A stretch of 64,000 nucleotides of DNA from Leptospira sanjuanensis (GCF_022267375.1 NZ_JAIZBH010000001.1:3182001-3246000), one strand, 5' to 3'; numbered from the stretch's first letter, positions 28,461 through 41,797 are shown. A program made the numbers and translations. Notes: generated by a model from the sequence alone, not told the origin.

Positions 28461-29537
28461 ATGGCTGGCAAAATCACTCATCTCGAAGTCCTTTCTCAGG
28501 TTTGCAAACATCTGGATCACGGAACCGCCGAGCAAAGAAAAATCGCCGGCCTCATGCGCGCCGAATCCAACCGCAAGTTCGCGAACATCGGAGCGATCGC
28601 TCCGGATATATTTTATTTTTATCATATTCTTTCTCCTCGCAAAACGAAAAAGGCGACCGTGTGGGGAGACATGAGTCATCACAACAACGTCGCCGAACTC
28701 GTTCTCAGTTTTCTCGATCTGATTCTTCAGACCGAAGAAGGAATCCACAGGGACCGATACATCGCGTTCACTCTCGGCTACATCTGTCACTGCGCGGTGG
28801 ACATCGTCACACACCCGTACATCTTTTATATCTCCGGAGACTTTTACAACAAAGACAAAAAGATCAGCAGCCTCGCTCAATACAATCACATGAGAGTGGA
28901 GAACGCTCTCGATTCCTGGCTGCTCGATTACAGATGGGGAATGACTCCGAAGGAATACGATTTCGTTCATCACGTAGACGCGATCTTCAAGTCGGACAAA
29001 AAAACCTGGAAGATGGACCCGATGCTCTGGCACTTCTGGCTCAGAGGACTCAAGGAAACGTTCTCACAAGAATTCAAAAAACATTATATAGGTTCAGAGG
29101 ACAAAATCATCCCGGGAGATTTGTTAAACGAATCCTTTCTAGGTTATCTGGAATTTCACCGCGTTCTGGATTCGAGAAGCAAATGGATGCGCGGCGCCTT
29201 AAAACTGCTGGACAACATCACGTTCCACAAAGTGCGTTCTTCCGTGTTGATGCTCCCTCTGAAAGAGCACATCGACAAAAGAATCATGAACGAAGAACAT
29301 AAGAAGTGGAACTACCCGGCCGATCCTTCTATCGTTCGCGAAGATTCTTTCGTGGAACTCATCAACCGTTCCGCGCAAAACGGGAAGGACGCGTTGACGC
29401 ACGCTTGGAATTATCTGGAAAACAAAATGTCCCGCACGGCGTTCTTAAAGGAATACCAGGGATACAATTTGGATACGGGACTCCGCTTTCAAGGAGTCGA
29501 CAGCATGAAAGAATTTTCACCGATAGAAGAAGTTTAA
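28461..29537 (+). CDS. Zinc-dependent phospholipase C-like protein
   Basis: 358 residues, no signal peptide. The first part (1-130) has the layout of the zinc-dependent phospholipase C / alpha-toxin helical domain: His7 in ITHLE, GAIAPDIFYFYH, GDMSHHNN and the metal-binding stretch YICHCAVDIVTHPY. Many bacteria carry cytoplasmic members of unknown substrate. It is six bases from the penicillin-binding protein gene and thus likely in one operon. A role in membrane lipid or lipid-linked precursor turnover is inference. Confidence 0.78.
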   Translation: MAGKITHLEVLSQVCKHLDHGTAEQRKIAGLMRAESNRKFANIGAIAPDIFYFYHILSPRKTKKATVWGDMSHHNNVAELVLSFLDLILQTEEGIHRDRYIAFTLGYICHCAVDIVTHPYIFYISGDFYNKDKKISSLAQYNHMRVENALDSWLLDYRWGMTPKEYDFVHHVDAIFKSDKKTWKMDPMLWHFWLRGLKETFSQEFKKHYIGSEDKIIPGDLLNESFLGYLEFHRVLDSRSKWMRGALKLLDNITFHKVRSSVLMLPLKEHIDKRIMNEEHKKWNYPADPSIVREDSFVELINRSAQNGKDALTHAWNYLENKMSRTAFLKEYQGYNLDTGLRFQGVDSMKEFSPIEEV

Positions 29538-29543
29538 TCGATT

Positions 29544-32036
29544 ATGAAACACGAACCATCCAGTTATCTTTTCCGTTTTTTTGTGATCCACTTCCGCGAC
29601 AGGATTCTTCAGAGAATTCTCGATTCGGAAAATGCCCTCAAACAACTCGCGAAGGTCTGCGCGGGACTTTTGTTTTTGAACGGATTTCTTTTCGTTTTCT
29701 CGATCAAAGATTTATGGAGAGTTCCCGATTCGAATCTCTATGAAAAACCTTCCGTCTTATACGGATTAAACGATAAAAACGAATACGAACCGATCGCCGA
29801 GTTCTATCGATTCTCCCGCGTCGTATTAAACATCAAGGAACTTCCTCCCGAAGAGGACGGCAAACCGAACAAGCTGATCCGCAGTTTCGTTTCGACCGAG
29901 GACAACAATTTTTATTCCCACTGGGGCTTGGACCTGCGGGGAATTTTCCGCGCGTTTATGGTCAACCTTCTCGCGGGAAGAATCAAGGAAGGAGCCTCGA
30001 CGATCACACAACAGGTCGCGCGTCTTAAATTCTTAAACACGGAAAGATCGTTCTTAAGAAAAGCGAGAGAAGCCTGGCTCGCACTTCTTCTCGAAGCGGT
30101 GTTCGACAAAGACACGCTCATGGAAATCTATCTCAACGAAATTCCTCTCGGCCACGGAACGATCGGGGTCGGAGCCGCCGCGAGATTCTACTTCCGCAAG
30201 GACGTCAAAGAACTGACTTGGGGAGAATCGGCCCTTCTCGCGAGTTTGACCACGAGACCGACGGAATTTTCTCCCTTGGTCAACCCGAATTCTTCCAGCG
30301 CGAAAGTCCGAGTCGTTTTTAAGAAGTTCGTCGAGAACGGAATCCTCGACATCAAAACGGCGGAAAAAGAATACGACGCGTTTTCCGAATATTACATTAC
30401 TCTAAACCGTTCTCCGAACGACTCCGCGTTTTCCGATCGTCTCAACCGCTTTCCGTATTTCACGGAATACGTTCGTAAAAACTTAACTCGTTATATCCCG
30501 AAGACGACTTTGTACAGCGGCGGCCTCAAGATTTATTCCACGCTCAACATTCAACACCAAACGCAGGCGGAAAAGGCTTTGTATGCGGGACTCAAAGCGC
30601 AGACGGCGCTTTCCAATCAAAGAACGTTCACAAAGATCGACGCCTTCGACGACGCGTACGGAGAAATCTACGACATTCTCGCGATGATCCACGACGTTCC
30701 CGAATTCAAGTTCAAAATTTCCAGATCGGTGCGGACGTTCAGCAGAGCCTGGCAGGAAGACTTGCGCGACGAACTCAGCGCGCTCAATCTTTTGAGCGGA
30801 ACCGAATCGCTGGGCGAAGCGATCGAGTGGAGTTACCGCAGTCAACAAACGGAAGACTTTCTTCTTCCCGTGGAAGGGGCGTTGATCTCGATCCGTCCCG
30901 ACAGCGGTTATATCACGGCGATGGTCGGGGGTTCCGGTTTTCGGTCGGACAACCAACAGATACGAGCGTTTCAAGCGTACAGGCAACCCGGCTCCGCGTT
31001 CAAGCCGCTCGTGTATGCGGCGGCGATGGAATACTACAATCAACATCCCGATCCGAAAAAGAACGTAACGGCCGCTTCTCTTTTTTCCGATTCTCCGCTT
31101 CAATACGTATTGGAAGACGGCGATGAATGGAATCCGTCCAATTACACGGGAGAATATTCAGGATTTATAAAGTTACGCGAAGCGCTTGAACTTTCCCGAA
31201 ACAGCGTCGCGGTGCGCGTTCTCGAACACACCGGAATCAGCAACTTAATGCCGAATCTGGAAAAAATTCTCCAGATAGAAAATAGATCCATACCGAGAAA
31301 CTATTCGATCTCGCTCGGAACCTTCGAAGTGTCTCCGTACGAACTTGCAAGAGCGTACGCGGTACTCGCGTCGGGAGGAAAACAAGTCTTCCCGTTGAGC
31401 GTTCTTTATGTGGAAGACGGTTCAGGCAACGTAATCAAAGACTTTCGAGAAGAGGCGAGCAAACAAGAGAAGAAACAAATTCTTTCTCCCGAAGTTTGTT
31501 TTATTCTTACTTCGATGATGGAAGACGTGATCAAAAAAGGAACGGGGACCGGAGCTTCTTCCTATGGACTCAGCCGACCCGCCGCCGGTAAAACCGGAAC
31601 GACGAATAACTTTCGGGACGCGTGGTTTGCGGGTTATACGGCGGATCTCGTGAGCGTTGTCTGGCTTGGTTACGATACGGGAACTCTTTCCATGGGCCGG
31701 GGAATGTCGGGCGGGGTCGTTGCGGCCCCGATCTGGGGAAGATTTATGTCCAACGCACTTTCTCGCGAGAAGTCAAAGTCCTTTCACTTCGGAGAAACGG
31801 GCGTGGTCCGCAAAACGATCTGTTCCATCTCGGGAAAACTTCCGGGGTCTCATTGCAATCAAACGGAAGAAGAATACTTCACCAAGGATACGGTCCCTAA
31901 AGAAGTTTGCGACGATCACAGAGGAGCGGGTTTTATTCCCGAACCGGAACAGGAACATCATTCTTCCCATCAAACCAAAGTTAAAAAGAAGCAGAAAACC
32001 AATATTTTCCAGGGCGACGATGATTTGATTCGGTAA
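29544..32036 (+). CDS. Class A penicillin-binding protein (PBP1A type)
   Basis: 830 residues, a bifunctional peptidoglycan synthase anchored by one membrane helix (about 36-54). The glycosyltransferase-51 motifs are EDNNFYSHWGLD (119-130, catalytic Glu) and GASTITQQVAR (150-160). The transpeptidase motifs are S484-AF-K487, SRN at 551-553 and KTG at 683-685. A Lys/His-rich tail follows. It makes glycan strands and cross-links them outside the inner membrane. It lies upstream of bactofilin and an M23 peptidase, which suggests a cell-wall growth neighbourhood. Confidence 0.94.
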   Translation: MKHEPSSYLFRFFVIHFRDRILQRILDSENALKQLAKVCAGLLFLNGFLFVFSIKDLWRVPDSNLYEKPSVLYGLNDKNEYEPIAEFYRFSRVVLNIKELPPEEDGKPNKLIRSFVSTEDNNFYSHWGLDLRGIFRAFMVNLLAGRIKEGASTITQQVARLKFLNTERSFLRKAREAWLALLLEAVFDKDTLMEIYLNEIPLGHGTIGVGAAARFYFRKDVKELTWGESALLASLTTRPTEFSPLVNPNSSSAKVRVVFKKFVENGILDIKTAEKEYDAFSEYYITLNRSPNDSAFSDRLNRFPYFTEYVRKNLTRYIPKTTLYSGGLKIYSTLNIQHQTQAEKALYAGLKAQTALSNQRTFTKIDAFDDAYGEIYDILAMIHDVPEFKFKISRSVRTFSRAWQEDLRDELSALNLLSGTESLGEAIEWSYRSQQTEDFLLPVEGALISIRPDSGYITAMVGGSGFRSDNQQIRAFQAYRQPGSAFKPLVYAAAMEYYNQHPDPKKNVTAASLFSDSPLQYVLEDGDEWNPSNYTGEYSGFIKLREALELSRNSVAVRVLEHTGISNLMPNLEKILQIENRSIPRNYSISLGTFEVSPYELARAYAVLASGGKQVFPLSVLYVEDGSGNVIKDFREEASKQEKKQILSPEVCFILTSMMEDVIKKGTGTGASSYGLSRPAAGKTGTTNNFRDAWFAGYTADLVSVVWLGYDTGTLSMGRGMSGGVVAAPIWGRFMSNALSREKSKSFHFGETGVVRKTICSISGKLPGSHCNQTEEEYFTKDTVPKEVCDDHRGAGFIPEPEQEHHSSHQTKVKKKQKTNIFQGDDDLIR

Positions 32037-32040
32037 TTCC

Positions 32041-32095
<55 letters not shown>

Positions 32096-32140
32096 CCCGA
32101 AGAGCAAGGGGCAGGTTTGGATTGCTAGCAGGAGTTTTAG

Positions 32141-32551
32141 ATGGCCATCGGCAAGGAAAATAATAACAGCGTAATCGGTCCCGGGTCCATTTTTGAAGGG
32201 AAATTTTATATCGCGGGTTCTCTCCGCATCGACGGAAAATTCGAAGGGGAGATCAAAACGGACGATACCCTCTACATCGGAGAAACCGGTAAAGTAAGAA
32301 CCAATATCGCCGCTCGCGAAGTGACCGTTTCCGGAACCATGATCGGAAACATCAAAGCCGAGAACGAAGTTCGTCTGGAAGAAACCGGAAGACTTTTAGG
32401 AGACATCATCGCCCCTGCCCTCCACTTAGCCAAAGGCGTGGTAGCAAAAGGTAACATAACGATCACCGGCGGCCAAAAGAAAGACGTAAAGAAAATCGTG
32501 GAAGAATCTTTCGGCGGAACCCGCACTTTGGATAACGGAAAGGACGAATAA
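32141..32551 (+). CDS. Bactofilin
   Basis: A 136-residue cytoskeletal protein. A short unstructured start (MAIGKENNN) leads into a right-handed beta helix with repeating hydrophobic turns (SIFEGKFYIAGSLRIDGKFEG, then GKVRTNIAAREVTVSGTMIG, split here only for length). A charged C-terminus follows. Bactofilins polymerise without nucleotide and recruit peptidoglycan enzymes. The M23 peptidase gene downstream is the usual partner (as CcmA with Csd1-type peptidases in Helicobacter). Confidence 0.93.
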   Translation: MAIGKENNNSVIGPGSIFEGKFYIAGSLRIDGKFEGEIKTDDTLYIGETGKVRTNIAAREVTVSGTMIGNIKAENEVRLEETGRLLGDIIAPALHLAKGVVAKGNITITGGQKKDVKKIVEESFGGTRTLDNGKDE

Positions 32552-32565
32552 GTCCTTTTTCTTTA
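32539..32565 (+). terminator. Terminator overlapping the bactofilin stop codon
   Basis: AAAGGAC and GTCCTTT form a seven-base-pair stem around GAATAA, which contains the TAA stop, followed by TTCTTTA. Ribosomes terminating there would sit on the hairpin, so attenuation between bactofilin and the peptidase gene is possible. Confidence 0.6.
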
Positions 32566-32601
32566 CTATAGGAAAGGCTCTGAACGGGCCGATAATCTTC
32601 C

Positions 32602-33723
<1,122 letters not shown>

Positions 33724-33757
33724 GCTTCGATCCGGATTCGTTTGTCGTAACGAGGGC

Positions 33758-34023
33758 GTAGGAACTCCTGCGCGTTACGGCGATTTCTGTAGAATGTGGG
33801 AGTTCCCGCTTTTTCTTGGAGTTCTCGACTTCACACAAATCCTTTGTTTTTCGAAAAAAAGTAGGAACTCATACGTCATCCGGAGAGAATTTTTGATCGC
33901 GCGGAAATTGTGGGAACTACCACAAAAACCGATTTCTTCCTCGGTGGGAGTTCCCACATTTCTCACTGCAAAACATTCCTGAAAGCGGGAAATATCGTTT
34001 GCAACTTGTAAGAGTTCCCACAC
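33758..34023. repeat. Six copies of the dispersed GAGTTCCCACA motif
   Basis: 33758-33772, 33795-33809, 33861-33874, 33909-33924, 33944-33957 and 34008-34023. The copies occur in both orientations; 33944-33957 is GTGGGAGTTCCCAC, a full palindrome apart from its two central bases. They fill the 378-bp gap between two plus-strand genes, in which I see no ORF with a ribosome-binding site. Confidence 0.8.
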
Positions 34024-34101
34024 ATCTCTTCCGGAAAATTCTCATTCACAACTCGAGAATTTGATTTCCATTCTCCCGACTTTTTCGAAAGATTCTCCCA
34101 A

Positions 34102-35172
34102 ATGAAGAATTTGATTTTCTTGTCCCCGATTCTACTTTTGTTTTTCAGCTTCGGCTGCAAAACCCCTTCCCTCGAAGAATTACTCGATCAACGTCTGATC
34201 AAAAATTACGATCAAACCGAAACGCTCAACTTATACTACGCGACGCTTCGCGCGCAAAACTCGAGCGCTCAAAATTCATGCAGCGTTTCATACTTCTTAT
34301 CGACCGGAAATCAGGAACTCAAAACCGGATATTGTATCGTAAACGTTCCCGCCAATCACGAGGTAGGAGCTCTTCCCGCCGGACTCGGAAGTCGGGAGAA
34401 CTACTTTCAATTTCTCGGCCATAAACCCTTTGAAAACCGGGACGCGCTCGTCGAGGATCTCAAAAAAGATCCTTTCGACGAGGTGCTCGTCTTCGTTCAT
34501 GGATTCAACGTAAAGTTCGAAGAAGCGATTCTGCGCGGAGGACAAATCCGATACGACCTGAAATTCCCCGGAAAAATCGTAATCTTTACTTGGCCCGCGG
34601 GAAGCGAAGCCGGTTTGATCAATCAGGTTCTGCTCAAAGGAACCTACGAAAAAAATCTCTCCTCCGCGAGAAGCTCCCGAGACGAATTTAAGAATTTTCT
34701 AAAATCCCTGCAAAAGGTCGGTAAGAAGGTTCATCTCATCGTACATTCCATGGGACATCAAGTCGTTCTACCTGCGTTAGCCGAAATCGGGAAAGAATCG
34801 AAACAACCCGCCGTCCAGGAATTGATTCTGAACGCACCCGATTTCGATTCGGGAGAATTCAGACTTCTTTCGGATTCGCTTTTGAAAGCCGCAAAACGGA
34901 CGACGCTTTACTGTTCGCCCGGCGACAGCGCGCTTCAAGCGTCCGCATCGGTCAATCAAGGAGGACGTCTCGGTTCCTGCGTGATCCTTCCGGGGATCGA
35001 CGTAGTCAATGTGAACCCGGTTGATTCTTCCCTAATTTCACTCGGTCATGGATATTATTCTTCCAAACCGCTCTTAACGGACATCTATCAGATTCTACTT
35101 GGAGTAAAAGCGGAGAAGCGATTGTTTATCCGCAAATCCGCCGGTAACGAGAACTACGTTTTGCGGAATTGA
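34102..35172 (+). CDS. Lipoprotein of the DUF900 alpha/beta hydrolase family
   Basis: 356 residues. The signal peptide ends in FSFGC (lipobox, Cys19 or so). The hydrolase core shows VFVHGFN and the nucleophile elbow VHSMGHQVV, typical of DUF900 hydrolases, and a late His in ISLGHGYYSS. The enzyme is predicted to sit on an envelope leaflet and hydrolyse an ester; substrate unknown. It is isolated downstream of a motif-rich gap. Confidence 0.8.
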   Translation: MKNLIFLSPILLLFFSFGCKTPSLEELLDQRLIKNYDQTETLNLYYATLRAQNSSAQNSCSVSYFLSTGNQELKTGYCIVNVPANHEVGALPAGLGSRENYFQFLGHKPFENRDALVEDLKKDPFDEVLVFVHGFNVKFEEAILRGGQIRYDLKFPGKIVIFTWPAGSEAGLINQVLLKGTYEKNLSSARSSRDEFKNFLKSLQKVGKKVHLIVHSMGHQVVLPALAEIGKESKQPAVQELILNAPDFDSGEFRLLSDSLLKAAKRTTLYCSPGDSALQASASVNQGGRLGSCVILPGIDVVNVNPVDSSLISLGHGYYSSKPLLTDIYQILLGVKAEKRLFIRKSAGNENYVLRN

Positions 35173-35374
35173 AAAAACGAAGATGCGGAATCGAAGTCGA
35201 AGTCGATTCTGCCGATTGCAGACGAATCGAATTGCGCGGGATCGGAACCCGATTCGATTCCGGAAGAATGCGGACTGCGCGGATATTACGGACCGATTTT
35301 TTTTCGAAACTAAAAACGCGCGCTCCACAACCTTCGTCATGAAACACGCGTTCAACGAAATGATTTTACTTTTT

Positions 35375-36043
35375 TCAACGAGTGTTCGTCGTATTCTCTC
35401 TATGATACTTTAACAATCGAAAAATCGCATATCCTCCCGGAATCATCGGAAGCACCGCGGTGTAAAGACCTGAAAAATAATATTCTCCTACGGTCTTATA
35501 ATAATAATTCGGCATATCCCGAATCAAGACTCCGTTGATCACCTGCGAAAACGGCTCGGGAGAATTGGGTTGAATGCTCGGCTCAAGAAGCGGAAAGATA
35601 AAATGTGTGAATTCCGCGCACCCGGGACCGATAAAGATAAACCACGCGATAAAACCCGCCAAAGGAATTCGAAGAAATAAACCCAACGCGGTCAACATAT
35701 AGATCATCGGACCGAGCAAAGTGAACACGATCACGAATCCTTGTTCGCTCCAAGCGATCCCGAAAAGACGGCTCATCGCCGGACCGAAACCGGTTAGATA
35801 TTCCTCGATCATATGAATCTGTAAGCAGACTACGGTAAGCACAAATAACGGGAGAATGACCCGAGGTTCCACCGGCCGTTTCAAATACGTGAAATACCAA
35901 AAGATACCTCCGATCAATCCCGAACCTCCGACTATAATCACCGGAGGCAAACCGATTTTAAGATAACCGAGCGTGCTTACAACAATCGTAAAAGTGAGAG
36001 CGGCGACCGCGCTCAAATGTTTTTTCCAAGTTTGTGTTTCCAT
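35375..36043 (-). CDS. HXXEE-domain integral membrane protein
   Basis: 222 residues from ATG 36043 (a GTG nine bases upstream is possible). Six or so hydrophobic helices. IHMIEEY in helix three is the HxxEE signature and GCAEFTHFIFPL carries a second E/H set, together suggesting a metal- or proton-linked site in the membrane. The family's biochemical role is unknown. It lies downstream of the MarR gene on the same strand, only about 20 bases away, and is the obvious target of that regulator. Confidence 0.75.
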   Translation of the reverse strand: METQTWKKHLSAVAALTFTIVVSTLGYLKIGLPPVIIVGGSGLIGGIFWYFTYLKRPVEPRVILPLFVLTVVCLQIHMIEEYLTGFGPAMSRLFGIAWSEQGFVIVFTLLGPMIYMLTALGLFLRIPLAGFIAWFIFIGPGCAEFTHFIFPLLEPSIQPNSPEPFSQVINGVLIRDMPNYYYKTVGEYYFSGLYTAVLPMIPGGYAIFRLLKYHRENTTNTR

Positions 36044-36066
36044 CCGTAACACCCCTTCCGTATTTT

Positions 36067-36528
36067 TTATTCCGTTTCCGATTTTGTTTTTAGATTCGCG
36101 AGATTTTGTTCGATACGCGCAAGAACCTCCATCGTAACCGTAAGCTGTTCTTTATTCAGACCGATCGCCACATCACCTAACAATGATTTAGCGATTGGAA
36201 TCAGCTTTTCCTTGAGGCGTTTACCGCGCTCCGTCAGAAAGATAAGCCGATTTCTACGATCGTTTTCAGATACAACCCTCCGAATCAAACCGTCCTCTTC
36301 CATCGCGTTCAAGAACCGCGTGACCGTGGTTTTATCCTTCAAGGTTTTTTGGGAAATTTCGTTCTGGTTCATTCCGTCCGATTCCCAAAGCCGATTGAGA
36401 ATCACCCACTCTTCAGGCGTGATCTCGAATCCCGCGTTCTTAAAACGATCCTGCAGCTCCAACTTCATCACGATCGCGGCGCGATTGATCCGGTAGCCGA
36501 GAGTATTCTCGATCAAAAACTCTTTCAT
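36067..36528 (-). CDS. MarR-family transcriptional regulator
   Basis: 153 residues from ATG 36528. A winged helix-turn-helix is visible: WVILNRLWESDGMNQNEIS, then DKTTVTRFLNAMEEDGLI, and wing RRVVSENDRRNRLIFLTE, typical of MarR. The upstream in-frame extension would be encoded by the operator, so the later ATG is preferred. A near-perfect dyad (36529-36553) touches the start codon and should be its own operator. It probably represses itself and the HXXEE gene; the effector is unknown. Confidence 0.9.
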   Translation of the reverse strand: MKEFLIENTLGYRINRAAIVMKLELQDRFKNAGFEITPEEWVILNRLWESDGMNQNEISQKTLKDKTTVTRFLNAMEEDGLIRRVVSENDRRNRLIFLTERGKRLKEKLIPIAKSLLGDVAIGLNKEQLTVTMEVLARIEQNLANLKTKSETE

Positions 36529-36553
36529 AATTAGATGTATAATACAACTAATT
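36529..36553. promoter_or_regulatory. Operator dyad abutting the marR start codon
   Basis: AATTAGATGTAT and ATACAACTAATT are inverted arms of 12 bases with a single mismatch, around one central base. The dyad begins at the base next to the ATG. MarR proteins bind such dyads; the position would block transcription or translation start directly. Confidence 0.7.
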
Positions 36554-37106
36554 CCAAATTCGTCAAGCACGGAATTGGTTCGAATTCGATTTTTTTACAT
36601 CGACCCTGTCCTGATTCAAAGCCGGACATAGACTTGTTCCCGAACAAATCCGAACTCGATAGCGGATTCGAAATCCGCAAGGGAGCAGAAAAACGGTTAC
36701 CGATTCCCTACTTCCATTTTTTCGCCAAACAGGCGTTACCTGAAATTCACTCCCGCTTAAGGGATATAAAAAACGAAAATCAGCAAAAAGGAAACGGGAC
36801 GCTTGTTCTTATCGTTGAAAGAGAAACCGAAACGGAACGGCGCCGCTTTGGAAGTCCGAACGCTCAAAAGGCCAGGGAATAAATTAAAAATCCGATCAGG
36901 ATTCTCCCTAAAAAATGAGTCTAACGTAAAAGCTTGTAACAGGATCGAAATCGTTTCGCTCCCTTTTTTTTCTTTTCCGGCTAGGGGCTCGGAGAAAACT
37001 GGGAAGAGCGTTTGGAATTCCCACGAGGGGAAAACATAATTTTACCATAACTTTTTCCGTCTTTTGACAAATATCTTGTTGAATTCGGGGTTATTTTTAG
37101 TAACTA
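36554..37106. other. Intergenic gap, about 550 bp, nothing recognised
   Basis: A divergent gap between marR and the histidine kinase gene. Short plus-strand ORFs here have biased, low-complexity translations and no ribosome-binding site. A TTGACA at 37064-37069 could be a -35 box for the kinase gene, but I see no well-spaced -10. Confidence 0.4.
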
Positions 37107-38486
<1,380 letters not shown>

Positions 38487-38617
38487 AAACGCGGGAACTC
38501 CCCACTTTTTTTTCTCCATAGAGGCATCTACGTCCTCTAAAAGCCTCTTCCATTCTTCCTTTGGATGTTGATGGCGAATCTTTTCCCAGCTGATAATCAT
38601 CCCAAACCCTCTTTAAG

Positions 38618-38640
38618 ATAATGAGAATCATTCTCATAAT
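38618..38640. promoter_or_regulatory. Fur/PerR-type box
   Basis: The core ATGAGAATCATTCTCAT (38621-38637) is a perfect palindrome with one central base and continues as ATA/TAT-rich flanks. It matches the GATAATGATAATCATTATC-type Fur consensus in form. It lies between the small minus-strand ORF and the plus-strand crotonase gene (74 bases upstream of that start). Confidence 0.65.
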
Positions 38641-38713
38641 TTAAAAACTGTCCAGCATTTCTTGAGCTCAGGAATGACTTGTAAGAATTTTTTTCCCTCC
38701 GAAACTGACCGGG

Positions 38714-39541
38714 ATGAAAACCCACTTTGAATTTTTTGAAATCGTCGCAAGACCCGAAGACAAAACCGCCATTCTTTATTTGAACCGCCCGGACAAGAGA
38801 AATGCTATGAACTGGCCTTTCTGGAGGGATTTACCGGACGCCGTTGAGGAAATCAACGCGAACTCCGACATTCACGCGTTCGTCATTGCTGCACGCGGAA
38901 AATCCTTTTCCACCGGTCTCGATTTGGATTCGTTCATCCAACAATTCGGCAACGTGATCCAAGCGCCTCTCGGCGGAGACCGCAGAAAATTCTTCGATCT
39001 CATCTTAAAAATGCAGAAAGGAATCAACGCGGTCTACGATTCACCCAAACCTTCGATCGCGGCGGTTCAAAAACATTGCATCGGCGGAGGGCTCGATCTC
39101 ATCTCCGCTTGCGACATCCGTTACGCGACCACAGACGCTTCCATCTCGCTTCGCGAAGCGAAAGTCGCGATCGTTGCGGACATGGGTTCCATCAATAGAC
39201 TTCCCGCAATCATCGGACAAGGTCATACGAGAGAACTGGCTCTTACAGGTAAGGACATCGACGGGATCGAAGCCGAAAGAATCGGACTCGTTACTAAGGT
39301 TTTTCAAACGGAAGAAGAGATGATGCAAGCAGCGCTTGCGACCGCGAAAGAAATCGCGGAGAATCCTAAGATAGTCGTTTCGGGTGTTAAGGATGTGATG
39401 CGCTACGCGGAAGGAAAACCGCTCGAAGCAGGTTTGAATTACGTTGCGCTATGGAATTCGAGCTTTCTCGATTCCGCGGATTTTAGAGGAGCGATGCAAT
39501 CTTTCAAGGAGCGCAAACGCCCCGTCTACAATCAAAACTGA
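38714..39541 (+). CDS. Enoyl-CoA hydratase/isomerase, dienoyl-CoA-isomerase-like
   Basis: 275 residues, crotonase fold. GKSFSTGLDLDSF forms part of the oxyanion site, and KHCIGGGLDLISACDIRYA is the second glycine loop. The stretch REAKVAIVADMGSINRLP closely resembles the active-site region of delta(3,5)-delta(2,4)-dienoyl-CoA isomerases, including the Glu and Asp used there, so isomerase activity on unsaturated fatty acyl-CoAs is likely. It fits the acyl-CoA dehydrogenase at 1306-3006. Monocistronic. Confidence 0.87.
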   Translation: MKTHFEFFEIVARPEDKTAILYLNRPDKRNAMNWPFWRDLPDAVEEINANSDIHAFVIAARGKSFSTGLDLDSFIQQFGNVIQAPLGGDRRKFFDLILKMQKGINAVYDSPKPSIAAVQKHCIGGGLDLISACDIRYATTDASISLREAKVAIVADMGSINRLPAIIGQGHTRELALTGKDIDGIEAERIGLVTKVFQTEEEMMQAALATAKEIAENPKIVVSGVKDVMRYAEGKPLEAGLNYVALWNSSFLDSADFRGAMQSFKERKRPVYNQN

Positions 39542-39550
39542 AGTTTCGTC

Positions 39551-39750
<200 letters not shown>

Positions 39751-39796
39751 TTCGGGGTTTTCTTTCTTTTTCCCCCAATTCTATTCTCGGTTGATA

Positions 39797-39830
<34 letters not shown>

Positions 39831-39843
39831 ACCTGTCCAAACT

Positions 39844-40692
<849 letters not shown>

Positions 40693-40909
40693 CCGTTTTT
40701 CCGAGAATTTCTTGACTCCGTTCCTCGTTCCTGTCTCATATTAGGTCCGGTCCGGATACAACATCCGGATTTATACGCACGGCTCTTAGTTCTTGAAAAA
40801 GTTTTCGCCGATAATATCGGGAAATACAGATATTTGCAGAAAACCTTGGACAAGCTAAAGCAGATCGACTAGCCGAAACGTTTTAAATCAATCCACGCGG
40901 GAGAATTCT

Positions 40910-41797
40910 ATGAAATTGAAAATCACGGCGACGATTCTACTCCTCTTATCCTTCGGATTGCTCGCGCAACCGAGCCCGGAAGCGATCAAGATCGTCAATT
41001 CTTTGAAATACAAAACCGGAAAGGTAACGTTGGGAGACGGGCTCGCAACCTTGAACGTTCCCGCTAACTTCCGATACATCGACGGGGCGCAGAGTAAACT
41101 CGTTTTGGAAAACGTCTGGGGGAATCCGCCCGGAGCGGAACCGCTCGGAATGTTGTTTCTAAAGAATGAAACACCGATTAGCCAAAACTTCTCTTATGCG
41201 ATCAGCATTTCCTTTTCCGAAGAAGGTTATATCAAGGACGACGACGCAAAGGACATGGACTACGACGACCTTCTCGACGAGATGAAAGACGACATGAAGG
41301 AAGCCAACGAAGCCCGCAAAAAGGAAGGTTACGAAAGCGTCGAATTGGTGGGTTGGGCCTCTCCTCCGTTTTACGATGCTAATACCAAAAAACTGCATTG
41401 GGCAAAGACCTTGAAGTTCGAAGGTTCTCCGGTCGATACATTGAATTATAATATTCGAATGTTAGGGAGGAAAGGCGTTCTGATCCTGAACGTAATCGCC
41501 GACATCGATAAACTTTCTTTGGTCAATGGAGAACTCGACTCGATCGTAAACTCGACCGAGTTCAACGAAGGACATCGTTACGCCGACTTCAATCCGGGTC
41601 TGGATACGGTGGCCGCGTACGGGATCGGAGGTTTGATAGCGGGAAAAGTTTTGGCGAAAGCGGGCTTTTTCGCTCTCTTATTAAAATTCTGGAAAGTGAT
41701 CGCGTTAGCCGTAATCGGCGGATTGGGCGTGCTGAAGAGGTTTATCTTTAAGGAAAAGGATACTGCGGCTCCTCCGAGTAACGATTCCAACGCTTAA
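40910..41797 (+). CDS. DUF2167 membrane-anchored protein
   Basis: 295 residues. A signal peptide (TATILLLLSFGLLAQ) precedes an extracytoplasmic domain with YKTGKVTLGDGLATLNVP, NPPGAEPLGMLF, FSYAISISFSEEGYIKDDDA and HWAKTLKF, which are hallmarks of DUF2167. A C-terminal membrane segment lies at about 250-275, followed by RFIFKEK. Function of the family is unknown. An AT-rich leader and GGGAG precede the ATG. Confidence 0.85.
   Translation: MKLKITATILLLLSFGLLAQPSPEAIKIVNSLKYKTGKVTLGDGLATLNVPANFRYIDGAQSKLVLENVWGNPPGAEPLGMLFLKNETPISQNFSYAISISFSEEGYIKDDDAKDMDYDDLLDEMKDDMKEANEARKKEGYESVELVGWASPPFYDANTKKLHWAKTLKFEGSPVDTLNYNIRMLGRKGVLILNVIADIDKLSLVNGELDSIVNSTEFNEGHRYADFNPGLDTVAAYGIGGLIAGKVLAKAGFFALLLKFWKVIALAVIGGLGVLKRFIFKEKDTAAPPSNDSNA

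Noticed and set aside
28406..29302. Long plus-strand ORF overlapping the zinc phospholipase gene in another frame
   Set aside because: Frame shadow: very Arg/Gln/Ser-rich product. The frame at 28461 has the family motifs.
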